This document shows, piece after piece, positions 35,006-48,969 of a stretch of DNA of 64,000 nucleotides. Under the pieces are notes generated by a model, which did not search any database, was not told where the DNA came from, and saw only the letters and a program-made list of their open reading frames with translations. The stretch is from Rostratula benghalensis. Lineage: Eukaryota > Chordata > Aves > Charadriiformes > Rostratulidae. A program made the position numbers and the translations under genes. The DNA lies in assembly GCA_013399305.1 (NCBI GenBank), contig VXAI01000028.1, positions 4,766,175 to 4,830,174 of the forward strand, read 5' to 3'. Every line of letters starts with the position of its first letter. The stretch's first letter is position 1.

Positions 35006-38000
35006 AACTTAGCAATTTTCTCAGAAGTCTGAGTCAAGGTTACACAGCTGTGCTGTATCAGCTGGCCTTGGATCACAGACTACTGAACCCTTGAGATTAT
35101 GACTAGCAAAATGAAGAGAAGTTAATTCAGCTGTATCGGTTGTAATAAAAAACAAATTATTTGGGATGAAACAGTAGAGCAATTACTTCTTTCCTAGTCA
35201 TGTAGCACCAAAGTTCTAGTCTGAATAACTCTAAGTCATTTGAGCAAGGATCTTTTAACTAGGTTAATTAGTCCTGGGAAGCAAAAATAGGTCTGAGGTA
35301 AAAGTTGTCTAATGCTTGTTCCAGTTCTTCTGTTGGTGGTCTTTGAGAAAGGGTTCTAGCCCAGCCCTGCTTAGAGCTGCTAATATGGATGCCTGTAATG
35401 GCACACAGAAGTGATGATGATGGATTTATGACAATCCCATTGATTTTTTGTCTCACTATCATGCTTGTTTCCCTTGGAAACAACATCTCTTCTTTACAAC
35501 ACTAAAATGGAAAATGCAATTCTTTTTCATTCTGAAGCTCTTTGGTAAGTCTGGGCTAAGATACAGAGCATTCTGCCGCAATATTTAGACACAGCCACAT
35601 CCTCAGATTAATTTACAGAATGTAGTTAACTACTGTGACAGCTTTTTTGCTTACTTTTTTTTTTCCTGTAGCTTCTGTTTGCAGTTCTTTATGGCTAATA
35701 AAACTGTCAATTTTCTTTTACTTCAATAAAAGGTCACCCCCCGACAACAGCCCTGTGCCTTCTAACAGCTACCGCCTTTATTAATATTTAAAATGTACAC
35801 AGTGATCTTTCTAAAAGGTCAGACTTTTAAAAGACATAAAATGTCATCCTTAATTCTTATACCTCCCAGCCTTTTTCTCTACCTCCTCTTCCCCATCCAC
35901 CCTTTAAATGCTCCATTCCAGGTACAGTATTTAGTATCACTTGTGTTAAATCCAATAAACATCAAGTATTTCCCTGTTGCACTTCTACGGAGAGGCACAG
36001 GATGAATTTGTCATTGATTCACAGTCCAACAACTTGTGTATGTATTTTCCAATCCTGACTGTACCATAGATACACTTGAGTTAAATGACTCATTTGTTCT
36101 GTCAGTTTGTGATTCAAGAATGCATTTAGCCCATGCCTACCTTTAGGCAGGGAGGGTCAAGAGGAGATTGAGGCTTTAGCTGTAAAGAAGATCTTAAAAT
36201 CTTCCTTCCCTAAGCCTTCCGTTCTTTCTATTTAACAGCCAGTCTACAAAATGGGGAAGGTAATACTTCCTCCTCTCCTCAGCCCTCTTTAGGTGGTAAA
36301 CTCTACATACAGAGGCAGTTCCTCCAATTGTATTTATCTAAAGTGGCAGCCTCCTCTGCCTGAAAGAGAAAAGAGAAGGGAAAGCATATATATATTCTGA
36401 CCTGGCCAGTAGACAGGAATTTTGCCATAGAAAACATGATCACCAGGGCCTCAGAAGGTCTTTTGATCAATCCTCTGCTCAAGGACAAACAAGTCTTTCT
36501 TATTCCCTGCAGAAGCTTGTTCATCCTGTTCTTAAAAACCTCTGGGCAGGATCATATAGCCTTCCCTGGAAGAAGCTGAAGTCACAAACTGTATGTTGTG
36601 GGTTTCTTGTTCACTCTATCTCATAGATATTACCTTCTTTTTTTAATTTTTAAATTTGTTTTTAATTGCTCAAAGGGCAAAGATTGCTTAGAGGCCTGTT
36701 TTCTGGCAAATCATAGATTCCTCACTTGTAGATATGCAAGCAACATCTAGGCTCAGAGGAACCTGGTGCATGAGTTTACTGAATTATTTCTGAAGTATCT
36801 TCACAGAAATCTGAGGTGCAACTGGACTATCCTAATTCAATGATGGTCCCTACGTCTTGTCAAGGTTCTGCTGTCACACAGCCTTTCATCTTCTAGACAG
36901 TAACATCCATCTGAAAGCATTCAGAGCAAATGTCATTTTCAGAAGAAAATGAAACATTGAGGAACTCTTGTTTGCCATCTCTTCTTCTTTCCATGTTATG
37001 GTATCACGTGAAAATGGTTACAGAGCTGGTCCCTGACCAGTTACTTCACATTAATCATTATATCTCTCTTGCTCATTCTATCACACATCCACTTTTTTTG
37101 TCATCAAGTTTTTGTATAGCTGGTTATTTTGTGGTACTTAACACTGTCCTGGATCAGATAATCCAAAAGCAGAAACGAAGGACTGCCGCACAGCCATCAG
37201 TTTCCAATAATAAATTACCCAGTGATGATCTGTCAATGCACACACTGGGAACAGTGTCAGTGGAACTGGAACAACATCCCATGGACAGAGTTCAAGGAAG
37301 GGAGGAGTAGCTGCTGCTGTTCCTTAATACCCATGACTGATCATTGGCAGATTGTTATTCACGTCCTTCCTTTCAAAATACTATGGTTCGGTTTTCATGA
37401 CAACATGAGGAAAGTACTTTCTGTGCTGAGAATGATTAATGGCTAGTATCCATTAGTCTAATTTTCTAGAAGGTAATTTCAAATCCAGCTGAGAGTCACA
37501 AATAAGATGTTTTTAAGTCTGCAATTTGTTTTTCCTTTGTTTTAAAGGATTAAGGTGATCCAAAAAATAGTGCATTGGTCATGATCATACATTTTAGGTA
37601 GAAATGTGATTTCCTGGTCTGGTTTCTACCTAAATTTAGGCCTCTAAAAATCCACAGGCAGCGTGCCAGGTTAAACATCTTGCATTGAAGCTAGCTTGAT
37701 AGTCACAAAGTTAATTGTCCCCCTGCCCCAGTAGATGACCTTACCTTGAAGGTCAATTGGCTGTAATTATGGAGTGCTGATAGAAATTATTTCCATACAG
37801 GGGTCTAAGGCTGTTGGTGTTTCCTTAAAAAAAAAAAAAAGTAAGGTGGGAGGAAACAGGTCACTAACCTTGTGTGTAATATCAGACCAGTCCACTTGGT
37901 GATCATGAAGTAGGAAGCCTGGATCAATAACCTCCTCAGCCACAAGAGATTCAAACCTGCATTTCTCATTTCCTTAGGGAATGCCCTGTTTCAGCTTATA

Positions 38001-41000
38001 ACCAGGTGGGAAGAGTCAGCTGCAGATGTGGAAATGGAAGGAGTAGGAGTAAAGACAGTATTGTTCTCTCAAAACCTTAGCACAGCACAGTAAATGCTGC
38101 TTAAAAGAAGGGAATGGCTGTCTGGAGCAGTTAAGGGCAAAAAGGGTCTGTGGGACTGTCCAACACATGCACATCAGGCTGCATGTAAGTGTATCATGGT
38201 TGCAGTGCAGGGAGGACAGTGTCATTGAATTTTAAACATCAATTTCTTTTCCTGTTTTATTAGATGACTTAGGCAGCCACCTACAAGATCATCTCCAGTG
38301 TGCTGACTTTATCAATCTGCTTCTGGGTGCTAAAGTCTCCTTGCATTTTGTGCAGGGTTATTAGACACCTAGCCTGAATTGTGAGTTTTCCTGGTCGTCC
38401 CTCATGAATCTGAGCCAAAGCATTGATGCAGGACTTAAGTTTCACCTAAGGGTAGTGTGGCGAAGTGTACTTTGGAAGCAATATAGGAATCTATTTGTCA
38501 TGATCTAGGATATTAGGAAGTGACATTCAATGAGAAGAAGTGCTGGAGCTTCAAAAACTTTTTGAAGTGTTGTCTTCAATAATGTATTCATGGGATAATT
38601 TGTAGGAAGAAATACTTAATCTACGTGGATTTTGTCCTAACTGTGCTCAGGACCTGGAATTAGGGAACTGTTCTCCCTAGTACTCTTTATTGATGTTATA
38701 AATACCAGTTTAAGAATTTCAGTCCCTAAAATCTTCAGAGAAGGGAACTGGTGATGAATAGTGAGTAATGAGCACAGCTGGAAGAGTTTGAAATCAGGAG
38801 CATAGTGATGTTTGATTGTGATTTTGCTGAATGTAATCTACTATTTGTGAGCTTTGCAATTTTAACTCCCTTGGGTTTTATAGCTCTACTGATTTATCTT
38901 TAACTACTTCACTATTAGTACAGTTGAAAATGTATCTGTAGTGATGCTGGTATAATATGTTCTTAATGAAAGCATAAATATCTGAGTGAATGTAGCTGGT
39001 GTGTTCCAGGCAGCAAGAGTTTTTGCACAGCCCAGTGAAAGGTATCAGTGACTAGAACAAAGCAATTTAATGATCAGCAATTTTTTTGATCAGAACTTAT
39101 TGAAGTAACTAATCTCGTGACAGTAGTGCTTTTGGCAAATGTAATTGTTATTCCATCAGCTTCTTCATTTTAGGGAAGGAAGCAAGAAAAAAATATGGGA
39201 AAAGTCTAAATAGTTTATGCTTTATTTTTTGTTCTCAGACTACTTTGATTTCTGTTAGCTGAGCTAACTTTTTTGAAGATTTTCTTTCTTTAACAAAGTG
39301 AGGAATTTAGAATTGTAATGAAGTGCTCCATTTAGAACTAATACTAATTTAAGTGTAATTTCTCAAATTTCAGGTTTGCTTATCACTGTAAGGGTTTTCT
39401 CTTTGTGTTAGGTAAATCAGATTTCTTCTCCCCTCCCAATGCGCAGTAAACCAAAGTATTAATTGCTTTTTTTAAAAAATAAGGTATGCTGATCACAATA
39501 ATACTGCAAAACTGCTCAAAATTAATAATTAACTGTGATAAACAGTGTAATGACTGTAGCATGGCAGTGACAACCATATTCGCAAGACATCACAGCCTGA
39601 TCCAGAGTTACAACATGGCTCTCCTTGACACCTTTTACACCATCATTTGCACTAAAGTCTTGTCTAAGTATGAATTAATGACAGCTCTGGTGTAAGGTAT
39701 CTCTGAACACATGTAGACTGTATCTGCTGTTTCTTTTCTTAATCTTTAGGAGGCTTTTAATTCGTAATGTATGGGATAGAATACTGTAAAATAATTAATA
39801 GTATCAGAAAACAGGCAACTGCTTCAAGTCATGGAGGAGTAATATCTATGTAGACATAATTTTCCTACTCATTTTTTTCCCATGCTGCTGCTTCGAAAGA
39901 AACACACAGGTAACCACAACAGAAATGCACCATCTTTCAATTAAATCTAATGAGTGATAACCCATCTTAAATAATGTGGGGGTTTTTTTGCAGAAGTGAG
40001 GTTTAGTGAGAGCTAAGGGCCATCTGTCTGAACAGAATATCTGAGATCACTCCACCTGCAGACAGATAGGGTCCTCCCCCTGCTGTAGAGCTCAATGCTG
40101 TATTTATTAGCTTGTTCACAAAGCAAATTTATCTTGCAGCTACACTTATTGCTACATAATCAAAATTAATACAAGCAAATATAGTTACTGCAGGGCTTCA
40201 ACAAGGGAAGCGTGTGCTCTTTCCCATTTTCCACTTTTTAATTACTAATATTTTTTAAAGATACACACGTTTTTTTTTAAAGATAAACAGAAATCCTGTC
40301 AGCAGAAGCAGCTTTCTTACGCGAGTAGTAAAAGAGATCTAAGGTAAGCAGACCTGAATCAACAGAACTGAGAGGTTACTGAAAGCACACATGCTCCTGT
40401 TCTTGAAACCTAAGTCAAAATTTATTTTAGCCAATCCATCTCAATCGGTGTCTCCTCTCTTTAGAGATTAATTTAATACTAGAAAGGAGTCAGTTCATTT
40501 TCCTCTGTTCTTTTATTCTGCTCGGCCATGTTTCTTATAAGAAACCAGGACCAGCATAACAGCCAGGGGCCATTGTAGGGGAGAAATATCCAATTGTGGT
40601 GCATTGATCAAAGGCTGAGGACAAGGTATTTTGGCAGGGGAAGAAGCAAAGCCAGGGAATAATTCTGCAGGGCTTGTTGCCTCCCTGGCTTACACAGAAC
40701 TGGAACTCCCAAAGTCTGTGTTATTGCTAAGTTGTAATAACCTGACTAAAGGGACCCTAGAGCTAATTTGAAGCTTCTCCAGAGAAAAAAAAAAAAATCC
40801 ATTCCTTTCTTGTGAAACCTTCTGTTCTGTAGCGGATATCTGACGAAGGAGCTTGCTCCTGTTGGCAAAGTGCTATATCATAGACTCCAGTAACTTAGGA
40901 CAGTTTATGATGGGAAGACCAGAGTGAGGGGACTTTAAAGATTGCTTATCTAAACAATATACCCTTGTGTTTTGATTTCCTGTGTATCACTTGCCTGAAA

Positions 41001-41866
41001 ACCAATCTAAATGTTACCTTAAATAATGTTTTGGTGTATGATGTATTTTTTTACTTTTAGTACTTCTTTTTTTTCCATATGTCCAGTTTTTCAAGGAGAT
41101 GAAAACTTGTGGATGATAGAGAAATGTGGTTTTATTTATGTAACTAAAATGACAACTCTCTAGAACTAAGTCAGAGAGACCCTTTATGCAGTATTACTGT
41201 GATTTTTTCCCTAGTTATAATATTATGATTCAGTCTTCAGCTAATGGGTCTCCTCAGTGATTCAGCCTAAACTTGATTGGCAAGAATTACAAAGCAATTG
41301 TTAGATTGAGGTGTACTATGCAATAAAGGTAATTACATTACTGTTACAGGATAATTCTGGTTATGTCATATATTTTGCATTTCCTAGTATAGGTGAATCT
41401 TTGTTACCATCATTGTCTTGTATTTTATTGCTGTTCTGTCTCACGTTTATTTCATGTATTTTTCTTCATATTCAACAGATAAGTTTTGCCTGTAGTGTTG
41501 CCAATAGTTCCCAGATTATTTTTTTTTTTAATCCCTTGATGTATAACAATATACTTATTTTCTTGCAAGGAGTTCAGCTTTATTCCTTAGCTTATCAGGA
41601 AAAATCACTGTGCAAAAGTATGAAATGGTCATTGTATACCACAGTATATAGAAAATGATTCTTCAACAATTTTCTGGCTAGAGACTGTGAGCTGCTCTCA
41701 GCCAGCTTGCAGATAGTTTGCTGATCTCTGTATTATACAAGCATCTGGGAGTTGACATTTCAGTAGCTGTGAGGGAAAAGATCTGTGTGGAGACTACTTT
41801 GGTGACATAAACAATCCAAACCAAAGGAAGAAGTACAGAATTGCGATGTATCATTGGAAGGAGATA
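35006..41866. other. Unique noncoding sequence, no gene seen
   Basis: AT-rich, with poly(A)/poly(T) runs near 35649-35664, 37827-37841 and 40785-40797. No CR1 or LTR homology recognised. It contains the orphan frame at 36930-37310. The remaining open frames are short, mutually overlapping and without homology. Confidence 0.55.
36930..37310 (+). other. Orphan 126-residue open frame with one hydrophobic segment
   Basis: ATG to TAG, 126 residues. It has a single plausible membrane segment around residues 55-76 (LFLSSSFCIAGYFVVLNTVL) followed by a basic stretch (QKQKRRTAAQP). I recognise no domain; a receptor-like impression of the middle part is not supported by any diagnostic motif. There is no visible splice or promoter context. 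Probably chance. Confidence 0.15.
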
Positions 41867-42632
41867 TAATTATAGAATGGCTTGTGTTGGAAGAGACCTT
41901 TAAAGGTCATCTAGTCCAACCTTCCTGCATTGAGCAGGGACGCCTTCAACTAGATCAGGTTACTCAGAGCCCCATCCAGCCTGACTTTGGATGTTTCCAG
42001 GGATGGGGCACCTACCACCTCTTTGGGCAATGTGTGCCAGTGTTTCACCACCCTCCTTGTAAAAAAAATCTTCTCTTACTTTAAAACCATTGCCCCTTGA
42101 CCTGTCACAACAGGCCATGATAAAGAGTTCTTCTTCATCTTTCTTATAAGCTCCCTTTAAGTACTGAAAGGCTGCAGTAAAGTTTACCAGGAGCCTTCTC
42201 TTCTCCAGACTGAACAATCCCAACCCTCTCAGCCTTTCCTCGTAGGAGAAGTGCTCCAGCCCTCTGATCATCTTTGTGGCTCTTTGCTGCACAGCTCCAA
42301 CAGATCCATGTCTTCTTATGTTTGGGGGGTTCAGAGCTTGATGCACTACTCTAGGTGGGGTCTTGTGAGAGCAGAGCAGAGGGGCAGAATCACCTCTCTC
42401 AACTTGCTGGCCACATTTCTTTTTTTGCAGTCCAGGATATGGTTGGTTTTCTGGGCTTTGAGAGCATATTGCCAGCTCGGATCCAGCTTTTCATCCACCA
42501 GTACCCCCAGATCCTTCTCAGCAGAGCTACTTTCAATCCCTTCATCCTCCAGCCTGTAGTGATATCAAGGATTGCCCTGACTTGGGTGCAGGACCTTGCA
42601 ATTGGCCTTGCTAAGCCTCATGAGGTTCATTA
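41867..42632 (-). mobile_element. CR1 LINE 3' part, 5'-truncated
   Basis: The reverse complement of a CR1 3' end. The plus strand starts with TTATAGAATGGCTTGTGTTG, continues with GAAGAGACCTTTAAAGGTCA and ATCTAGTCCAACC (the complement of the conserved 3' UTR), then the TCTTCTCCAGACTGAACAAT stretch and the 'TACCCCCAGATCCTTCTC' stretch, and loses similarity near 42632 (GAGGTTCAT). The minus frame 41960-42346 preserves the end of ORF2 (residues like QQRATKMIRGLEHFSYEERL, then LRGLGLFSLEKRRL). No reverse transcriptase core is present. A/T-rich flanks TATAATTATA and TATAAATA on the two sides may be a degenerate target-site pair, which is weak. Confidence 0.95.
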
Positions 42633-42919
42633 TAAATAATGAACAACTGCATTTTGGGTAAACAAATATGCATCCTTTTCCTCTTTAGGCTTGTATTAAT
42701 ACTCCATAATGGCAACAGGGCCTATATTAATAGACCATACATTTCAGATTAAATATAATGATAAATATTACTTTACCCTGCTGAAAAGACAGTAATCTCC
42801 AAGGTGCCTGATGGAATTCAGATATTCTGAGTTTAGTTATGAGTTCTGACATAACCTTAAAATGTTATTACCTCTATTGCATGTTCTTCCCTTCCTGTAT
42901 TGCCCACCTGACTTTTCTC

Positions 42920-42944
42920 AAAAAAAAAAAAAAAAGAAAAAAAA
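42920..42944 (+). repeat. Poly(A) run A16-G-A8
   Basis: Near-pure A tract. It lies about 290 bases right of the CR1 copy ending at 42632, and CR1 does not use a poly(A) tail, so it is unrelated to that element. Confidence 0.8.
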
Positions 42945-45559
42945 CTTGAACAATTGTAGGTTTTAGTTTAGTAAAGGAAGGAAAAAAAACTGTCTCAAAA
43001 ATCAGTGCTTTGCATTTTTAAGAGAACCAACTGTTTAACAGAAGGTTAAGGTGGTTAAGACCATTTGTTCTCTAAAAGCAAGGTACTAGGATTTTAAATT
43101 ATAAGAAATTTCAAAATATTACAAATCAAAACACTGGAAAGGTTTTTCTTTCATGATTTGTCTTGACATTATTACTGATTTGATGTAGAAATCACATTGT
43201 GCTTCAGATTCCCCAAAACTTTTTTGTTGGGTTTTTTTTTTTTTAGCTGTCAGGAAAAAAACCCACCAAAATCCATTATTTTCATTCAAAACAAATGAAA
43301 GTATCAAAGAAATCATGTATTTTGTCTACATTCTTACTGTTGCCCAGTGGCATGACCTGCTTTATATGATTCACCATGCTACTGCTAGCTTACAAATTAT
43401 TGAGGCTGGTACTGTGGGGGACTTTGGCAAGTGAGGGGGAGCTTGGTGGCTGTTCTTGCCCATTTGCTCTGTTTTCAATTAAGCATTTTTAATAATAATT
43501 AACCCAAATGCAGTGCTCATAAAAGTAGTGGATCACCATCTTATGTTAGAAGCTGACAATGCTGGAACAAGTTGTTTAAGTATCTGCCTAGTAAGGCGCT
43601 TTGAGACTGACCTATGGAAACTTTTTCTTCTACCCTGACCTTTTCCAAACAGATGATATTGGCACACATAAATAACAAACTGTGTGGATTGGCTTGGTTT
43701 TTCTTAAATAGACTGAAAGCAACAAGTCTAGTGAGTGGTGTATTGAATTTTTATTTTAAACTGAATCCCCAGGAGAAGGGAAGGTTATTTGACTGCTTCA
43801 AACCGCCATCTTCCTCAAGAAGATTAATTCGATGGAGGAAAAAATAAAATAACGACGAATTATAGATGCTATTATAGTTTGAAGTTTGAACTGAGACAAG
43901 CCTTGTCATCTGTAGCCAGCCAGGTTTCTTTCACATTTGGATTTCACTACTTGAAAACGCTGAATTAGTCCATCTGTTCACATTTAATTTTTCCTCTGTG
44001 CTGGGACACTTTAGTTGGTCTTCTTTCATGTCACTCAGGCACACTTCCAGAGTGTCTACATGTAAAGTATTCATTGCTTTCTCCTAAAATAGCAAAAATT
44101 ATGCCTGTTATCTTTAGCTAACAACAGTCTCATAGGATACGTTGTACTAAAGGGAACATCTGTCCCTAGAATGTGTGCATGCTTCATCTGTGCAATGCCG
44201 TTAGTTGTGTTAGATTAATATTTTCTTGAGGAATTAACTGTAAACTCTGTAAACACTGCACTGGGTAGTGGTGGTACCCCAGATTGTTCTAGCTACACTG
44301 AAAATGTTCATGCTTTGAGTAATATTTCATTTGAAAGAAAAAACACAAGGGTAATCAAGTTGAGTTCATTAACACTTTAAAACAGAAGAAATTAAGTGAC
44401 TTGTCGAGGATTGGATGAACCATGGAAGAAGGGGAAAAAAAACAACAAAACCAAAACAAACTACAAGAAAAATACACACTCACAGAGCCAAATCTGCTGA
44501 CCCATGAGAAATTTCGCTTAACGTATAGTAGAACTGAGACATCCAGCAGTTGTCACCATGACCTGAGGTCTTCTCACCACTTCAGGTGATTGTGGCCGTT
44601 AATTTTCCAGCAAAGTATGGTCTATATGAAGAGTATGAAAAAAGTGTGATATTAATTTTGCCTGGTTTTATCAACCCTAAAGTCAGGATCTAGTATAAAC
44701 TAATTTACAGAGAGGTCAAGGCTCCCAGAGAATGATGTGCTCTACCCTAATTAGTATAAAATCCCCTCTGAAAGTGCTCAGTTCTCTCCTCCTATTACAA
44801 ATGGTCCTCAGATGGTAAGGTTGTGTTTGATCACTAACATAATCAAATACAGTACAGCTGAATCCATTTTTCCCCTGACACCAGTAACAACCATTAAAGG
44901 CAAGGACTAAAACTGAGATACTTTTACTTCACTGCTGGCGGACATTATAGGAAAATGATTTTGGGCAGGACTTTATTTATTGCGTATTAAATACACACTG
45001 GTCCTCAGGATAGCAAGTGCAGTAGTCAGCTAGAAGTTGGGTTTGGCCCCTGTCTCAAATTAAAGTCAGTTTCTATGCTTTTGCCAGGAAAAAAGTCAAG
45101 AGCCTGTCATGCATGTAGACATGTAATCATTTGAATTATCTCTAATATCAAAAGCTTCTTTATATAGCATTCCTTATTTTTATATTTAGTAATTCTAGAC
45201 CTTGTAAAACAATACAAGAAGCCAGTAGAAATTCAAGAAACTACTTCATTAAAATGGCCTCTGTTAGGTTGAAGGGCTGGAAGGAGGATCCGGGGAAGTA
45301 CAACCTGCCAGCCTGCCCTCTGGAGAGAATAACACAGGACAGGAATCTTTCTCCCTCTTTCTCTCTCCCTTCCCTGGGTAACAGATGAAGCGTAAAGAGA
45401 TTAGCCCTCTTAGTACAAAGCAGAGCATGGCAAACAGTCCCCAGAATATCAAATTTACAGAATTTTGACAAAATATGAAATGTCCACAATTAAGCATGAA
45501 AAAGGTGTACTGATAATAAGGCCTTCATGCTTGTATGCCTCATGGCTGCCCTCAGCCCT

Positions 45560-45860
45560 AATTTTAAAGTTAATTTGCAGAAGCTAATTTTCTGGCTCCT
45601 TTTCCAAAACGGCCTATAAAAGCACCTATTGGTTTTGCTGGTAATCTGTCAGACTGCAACTGGACTGAAATCATTACATTATTTCACACAGGCCATCAAA
45701 TAGTTTTCTCCACGTTAATTCTCAGTCACCAGTTACTCTGGTTACAACTGAATCACTGACCTGGAAAAGCTCTGAAAGTCACTGCCAATTCCCCAGAGCC
45801 ATCCAGATTCCCAGTAAGAGACAATTGCATGGGAGACCAATTAAAATAGCATCTGTGAAT
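45560..45860. promoter_or_regulatory. Candidate conserved noncoding patch
   Basis: About 300 bases of complex sequence without simple repeats or element homology, with TTTAAAGTTAATTTG, AAGCTAATTTTC, CACGTTAATTCTC and GACCAATTAAAATAG cores and a TATAAAAG at about 45615-45622. Its texture resembles vertebrate enhancers. The TATA-like string has no downstream reading frame or GC-rich promoter features, so no promoter is called. Confidence 0.22.
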
Positions 45861-46110
45861 TAAATAAATCCATAAAAAGAATCTATTTTCTCGGCACCAA
45901 GCAGCAGTGTATGTGGAAATTAGCAGAGCATTTTTTAAATAAATGACTGATGAACAAATAAGCCTCCTGGAGGGAAGAGGGCAGGAGATAAACTTTATTT
46001 TGTATAAGCTTGAAATAGTAAAAGTAGTCAAACGGTGCTTCATGCAGAAGTCTTCTTACTGAAATTATATCCAAAGCAAAATGCATTTCAAAATTTTGCA
46101 AGACTTTTAC

Positions 46111-46127
46111 TTTTTTTTTTTTTTTTT
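46111..46127 (+). repeat. Poly(T) run of 17
   Basis: Seventeen T followed by AGGAAGAAAGAAGAGGAGGAG, which looks like a splice acceptor (long pyrimidine tract then AG), but no convincing exon follows. Confidence 0.75.
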
Positions 46128-48969
46128 AGGAAGAAAGAAGAGGAGGAGACATTTTTAAAATCCCTGATTTATCATAGACATATTTTTCTGAATTTAAAAT
46201 GTTATTTGTTTAATGGTTGTGATTTTATTGTTGATGTTGCCGTTAGTTCTGATATGGGATTTTAATGTCCAAGCTTTCTTTCAACCGTGACTTTTTCATA
46301 TATCAAACGAAAAAAAGTCAGGATAGCCTGAATGGCTAAAGAACTAAACCATCTATTATATGTGCCCCTTAGATACTTTTGATATAACTTTTGTCTTTTT
46401 TTTCCAATTTGGACTGAGGCCACACTCTGTATTTCTCTCTTTTTTTCAGGAACAAAATTCCTATTTGCTACACAGCACCAGAGATTTTGTCCTTAATTCC
46501 AGTCAAAAGAATGATTAATGGTATCCATACTGTTTGATGGTAGTCAAGGATGGATTAACCACCAGTGCTAAATTAAATTGTACAGACATCTTAGGATAGA
46601 CACAGTTTTTCTGTTTCTTGCGTTGATGCCTTTTCATTGCTGTTCAAACCATGAGGACTTCTATGCATTGCCTACTTTTCACATAAACTCATAAATGCAT
46701 GTTTTCCATCGTTTAGCATAATTTTAGAGATGACATATTTATCATTAACAGTTTTAGGTTTTTACAGATTTCATCAATGGCTTGTATCCCAGACGTTGGC
46801 TTTAAGTATTTTCTACCCAAAAATAATTGGCATAGAAAAAAAGAGAGTTTTGATAGGAAAACTAAGCCTGTTTATATTCAGAATTGATTGTTTATTATTT
46901 ATTTTTAACTAACAGGCCTATTTTTAGATAATTAAGTTATGACGTTTGCCTTTTTATTCCCTATATCATATCAGTTATAATACAGGGACAACTGAGAAAT
47001 TTCTGAGATTTTTCTTATAGAATAGTGACCCCATAATTTCTCCTAGCTGCAGAATCAGTGAAGACATATATGAGACACTGGCCTCATTTTGTTAATGATG
47101 CAGGGCTTTGTGGTTTGGTTTCTTTCACTTCAAAATAAATACAGAAGAAGTTGGGGGGTTTTTTGTCTGTTTTCCATTTTAAAATAGCATCTAATGAATT
47201 TCTGTCTTAGGGAATGTAACTCTCATTATTCTACAGAGTCACAATAGGCCATCATCGGGAAATTATTTGCTGTCTCAGTTCTTTAACTCTAGAAAAGGAA
47301 ATAACCTCTATACCACAGTCTGGTGAGCCCAAACACTGAAGCAAGGACTTAAGATGTGACTGTGCATTATCTGGCATTTGAAATCATATGTACACAGGAA
47401 TAATAGCTGAGTGATCAATAACCAGTTGAGGTGTCTGATTTTTAGGTAGTCTTCCAAGTGTTTTCACTGAGTAGAAAGAATGAGATATTTTTCTTTTATA
47501 TTTTGGGATTTTTTTTTTTTCCTCAGTCTGGCATCTCTGACTTTTAGATAAGAAATGCATATTGATGGCTTGAGACTCATTTTCCCAACATAGTAAATTA
47601 CCACCAAGAATTACTTGTAGTTTTCAGGGGTAAAGTTATAGTTTGGTCATTGCACAAATTGTTTTTCTCACTCTTTTTCTGTATCCTGTTTTTCACTTCA
47701 TGAAGTGATCTGCACTTTGAAAGGTGAAGGACGAAAGCATCACCTAAAAGACTGTACAGTAGCATCACTGAAACAAAATTAGGTTAAAAGTCAATTTTGG
47801 CCCATAACTTTTGATGGGTTATCTATGTGTTTCTTGGGTCCAGAATAACAGAAAAAATAATGAACATAGAACTGGAAGCTTATCCTGAATGAGCAAAATT
47901 ATTAATATCCTATTGTTTGCTTTTCTCACTTTCATTCATATTTCTTGCATCAGGTTTCAATTAATTTTACAAGAAACTATTCAATACATCAAAGAACAAA
48001 CCACATATTCTGATGCAGAACTGCAGGCATGGAAATGGACAGTTTGTAATGATCGGGAAGACAGTTGGTGAACACAGGTGTTTCTGATGCTCCTGCCTCT
48101 ATAGCTATTTGTCTTGCAACAGGCATTTGCCAATAAGTCCATTTTGATCGTGCTCCTTTTGACCTTTAAATTTCTTCCCTGCTTTCCCAACACTTGCCAA
48201 AGATGCTTAGCCACTGCTTGCCAAGAGAGAACAACTCCCTGCAATATGGCCATGTGCATTATCCACCTAGAGCTAAGGCCCAAGCAGGTCCATGGCAGAT
48301 TGTCCTGCTGCTTTTTGGGACCTCCAAAGCCTGCTGGGTGACAGATTTTCTAGAAGTTTGTCAGTGAACAGATTTGCCACCTGCAAAAGTACAGACTGCC
48401 TCTTGCATGTCAGGTTACTTAATGTCAGATTTTTCGCTAGACAAGATAAAGGATAGATTAATAGGTTTACCTTAAAACCATAACTTTGAGAAGGTGGAAA
48501 AAAATACTCTTAAAACAGCAACATGTCTTTTTTTTTTTAATGTTAGATTGTAACTGCTTTAAAGGCTGATTTGGTTCAAGTAGCTGTTTAATTGCACTCT
48601 GCAGCCCTCCTAGTTTTATTACTAAAGACAAAATTGGAAAGTTCCAAGAGGTGGCACAGGCAACCTGTCCCTTCTCAAGCTCATGTTTAATCCACTCATC
48701 TTCCCCATTGTTGGATACTGGTTCTGGTGCTATTATTTGCCAGAAAATATAATTGAATCTTACAGATGCTGCTACATGCTTAGACTATCATGTGGCCATT
48801 GATCTGCTAATGCGTATCTTTCTGGCGTAATATAATTTTATCTTTGTTTCATTGCTGCTATAGAAAGCACTCTGTGCTTTCATCGAGCTCTTTACAGTGC
48901 ATTTAGCAAGTTCTTAACTTTAACAGATTCTGGATCTTTTTTGTGCATTATAAACCGAAGTCTTGGCAC

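Noticed and set aside
36930..37310. Impression that the frame resembles the end of a seven-helix receptor.
   Set aside because: No CWxP, NPxxY or other diagnostic motif is present and only one hydrophobic segment is convincing.
42251..42639. Two plus-strand open frames of about 100 residues.
   Set aside because: Antisense of the CR1 copy at 41867-42632.
45241..45497. Two minus-strand frames of about 80 residues.
   Set aside because: They overlap each other in different frames, neither resembles a known protein, and the underlying sequence is pyrimidine-biased.
46111..46130. Long T run followed by AG, like a splice acceptor.
   Set aside because: The following purine-rich frame is short and has no homology; homopolymer runs next to AG are common.
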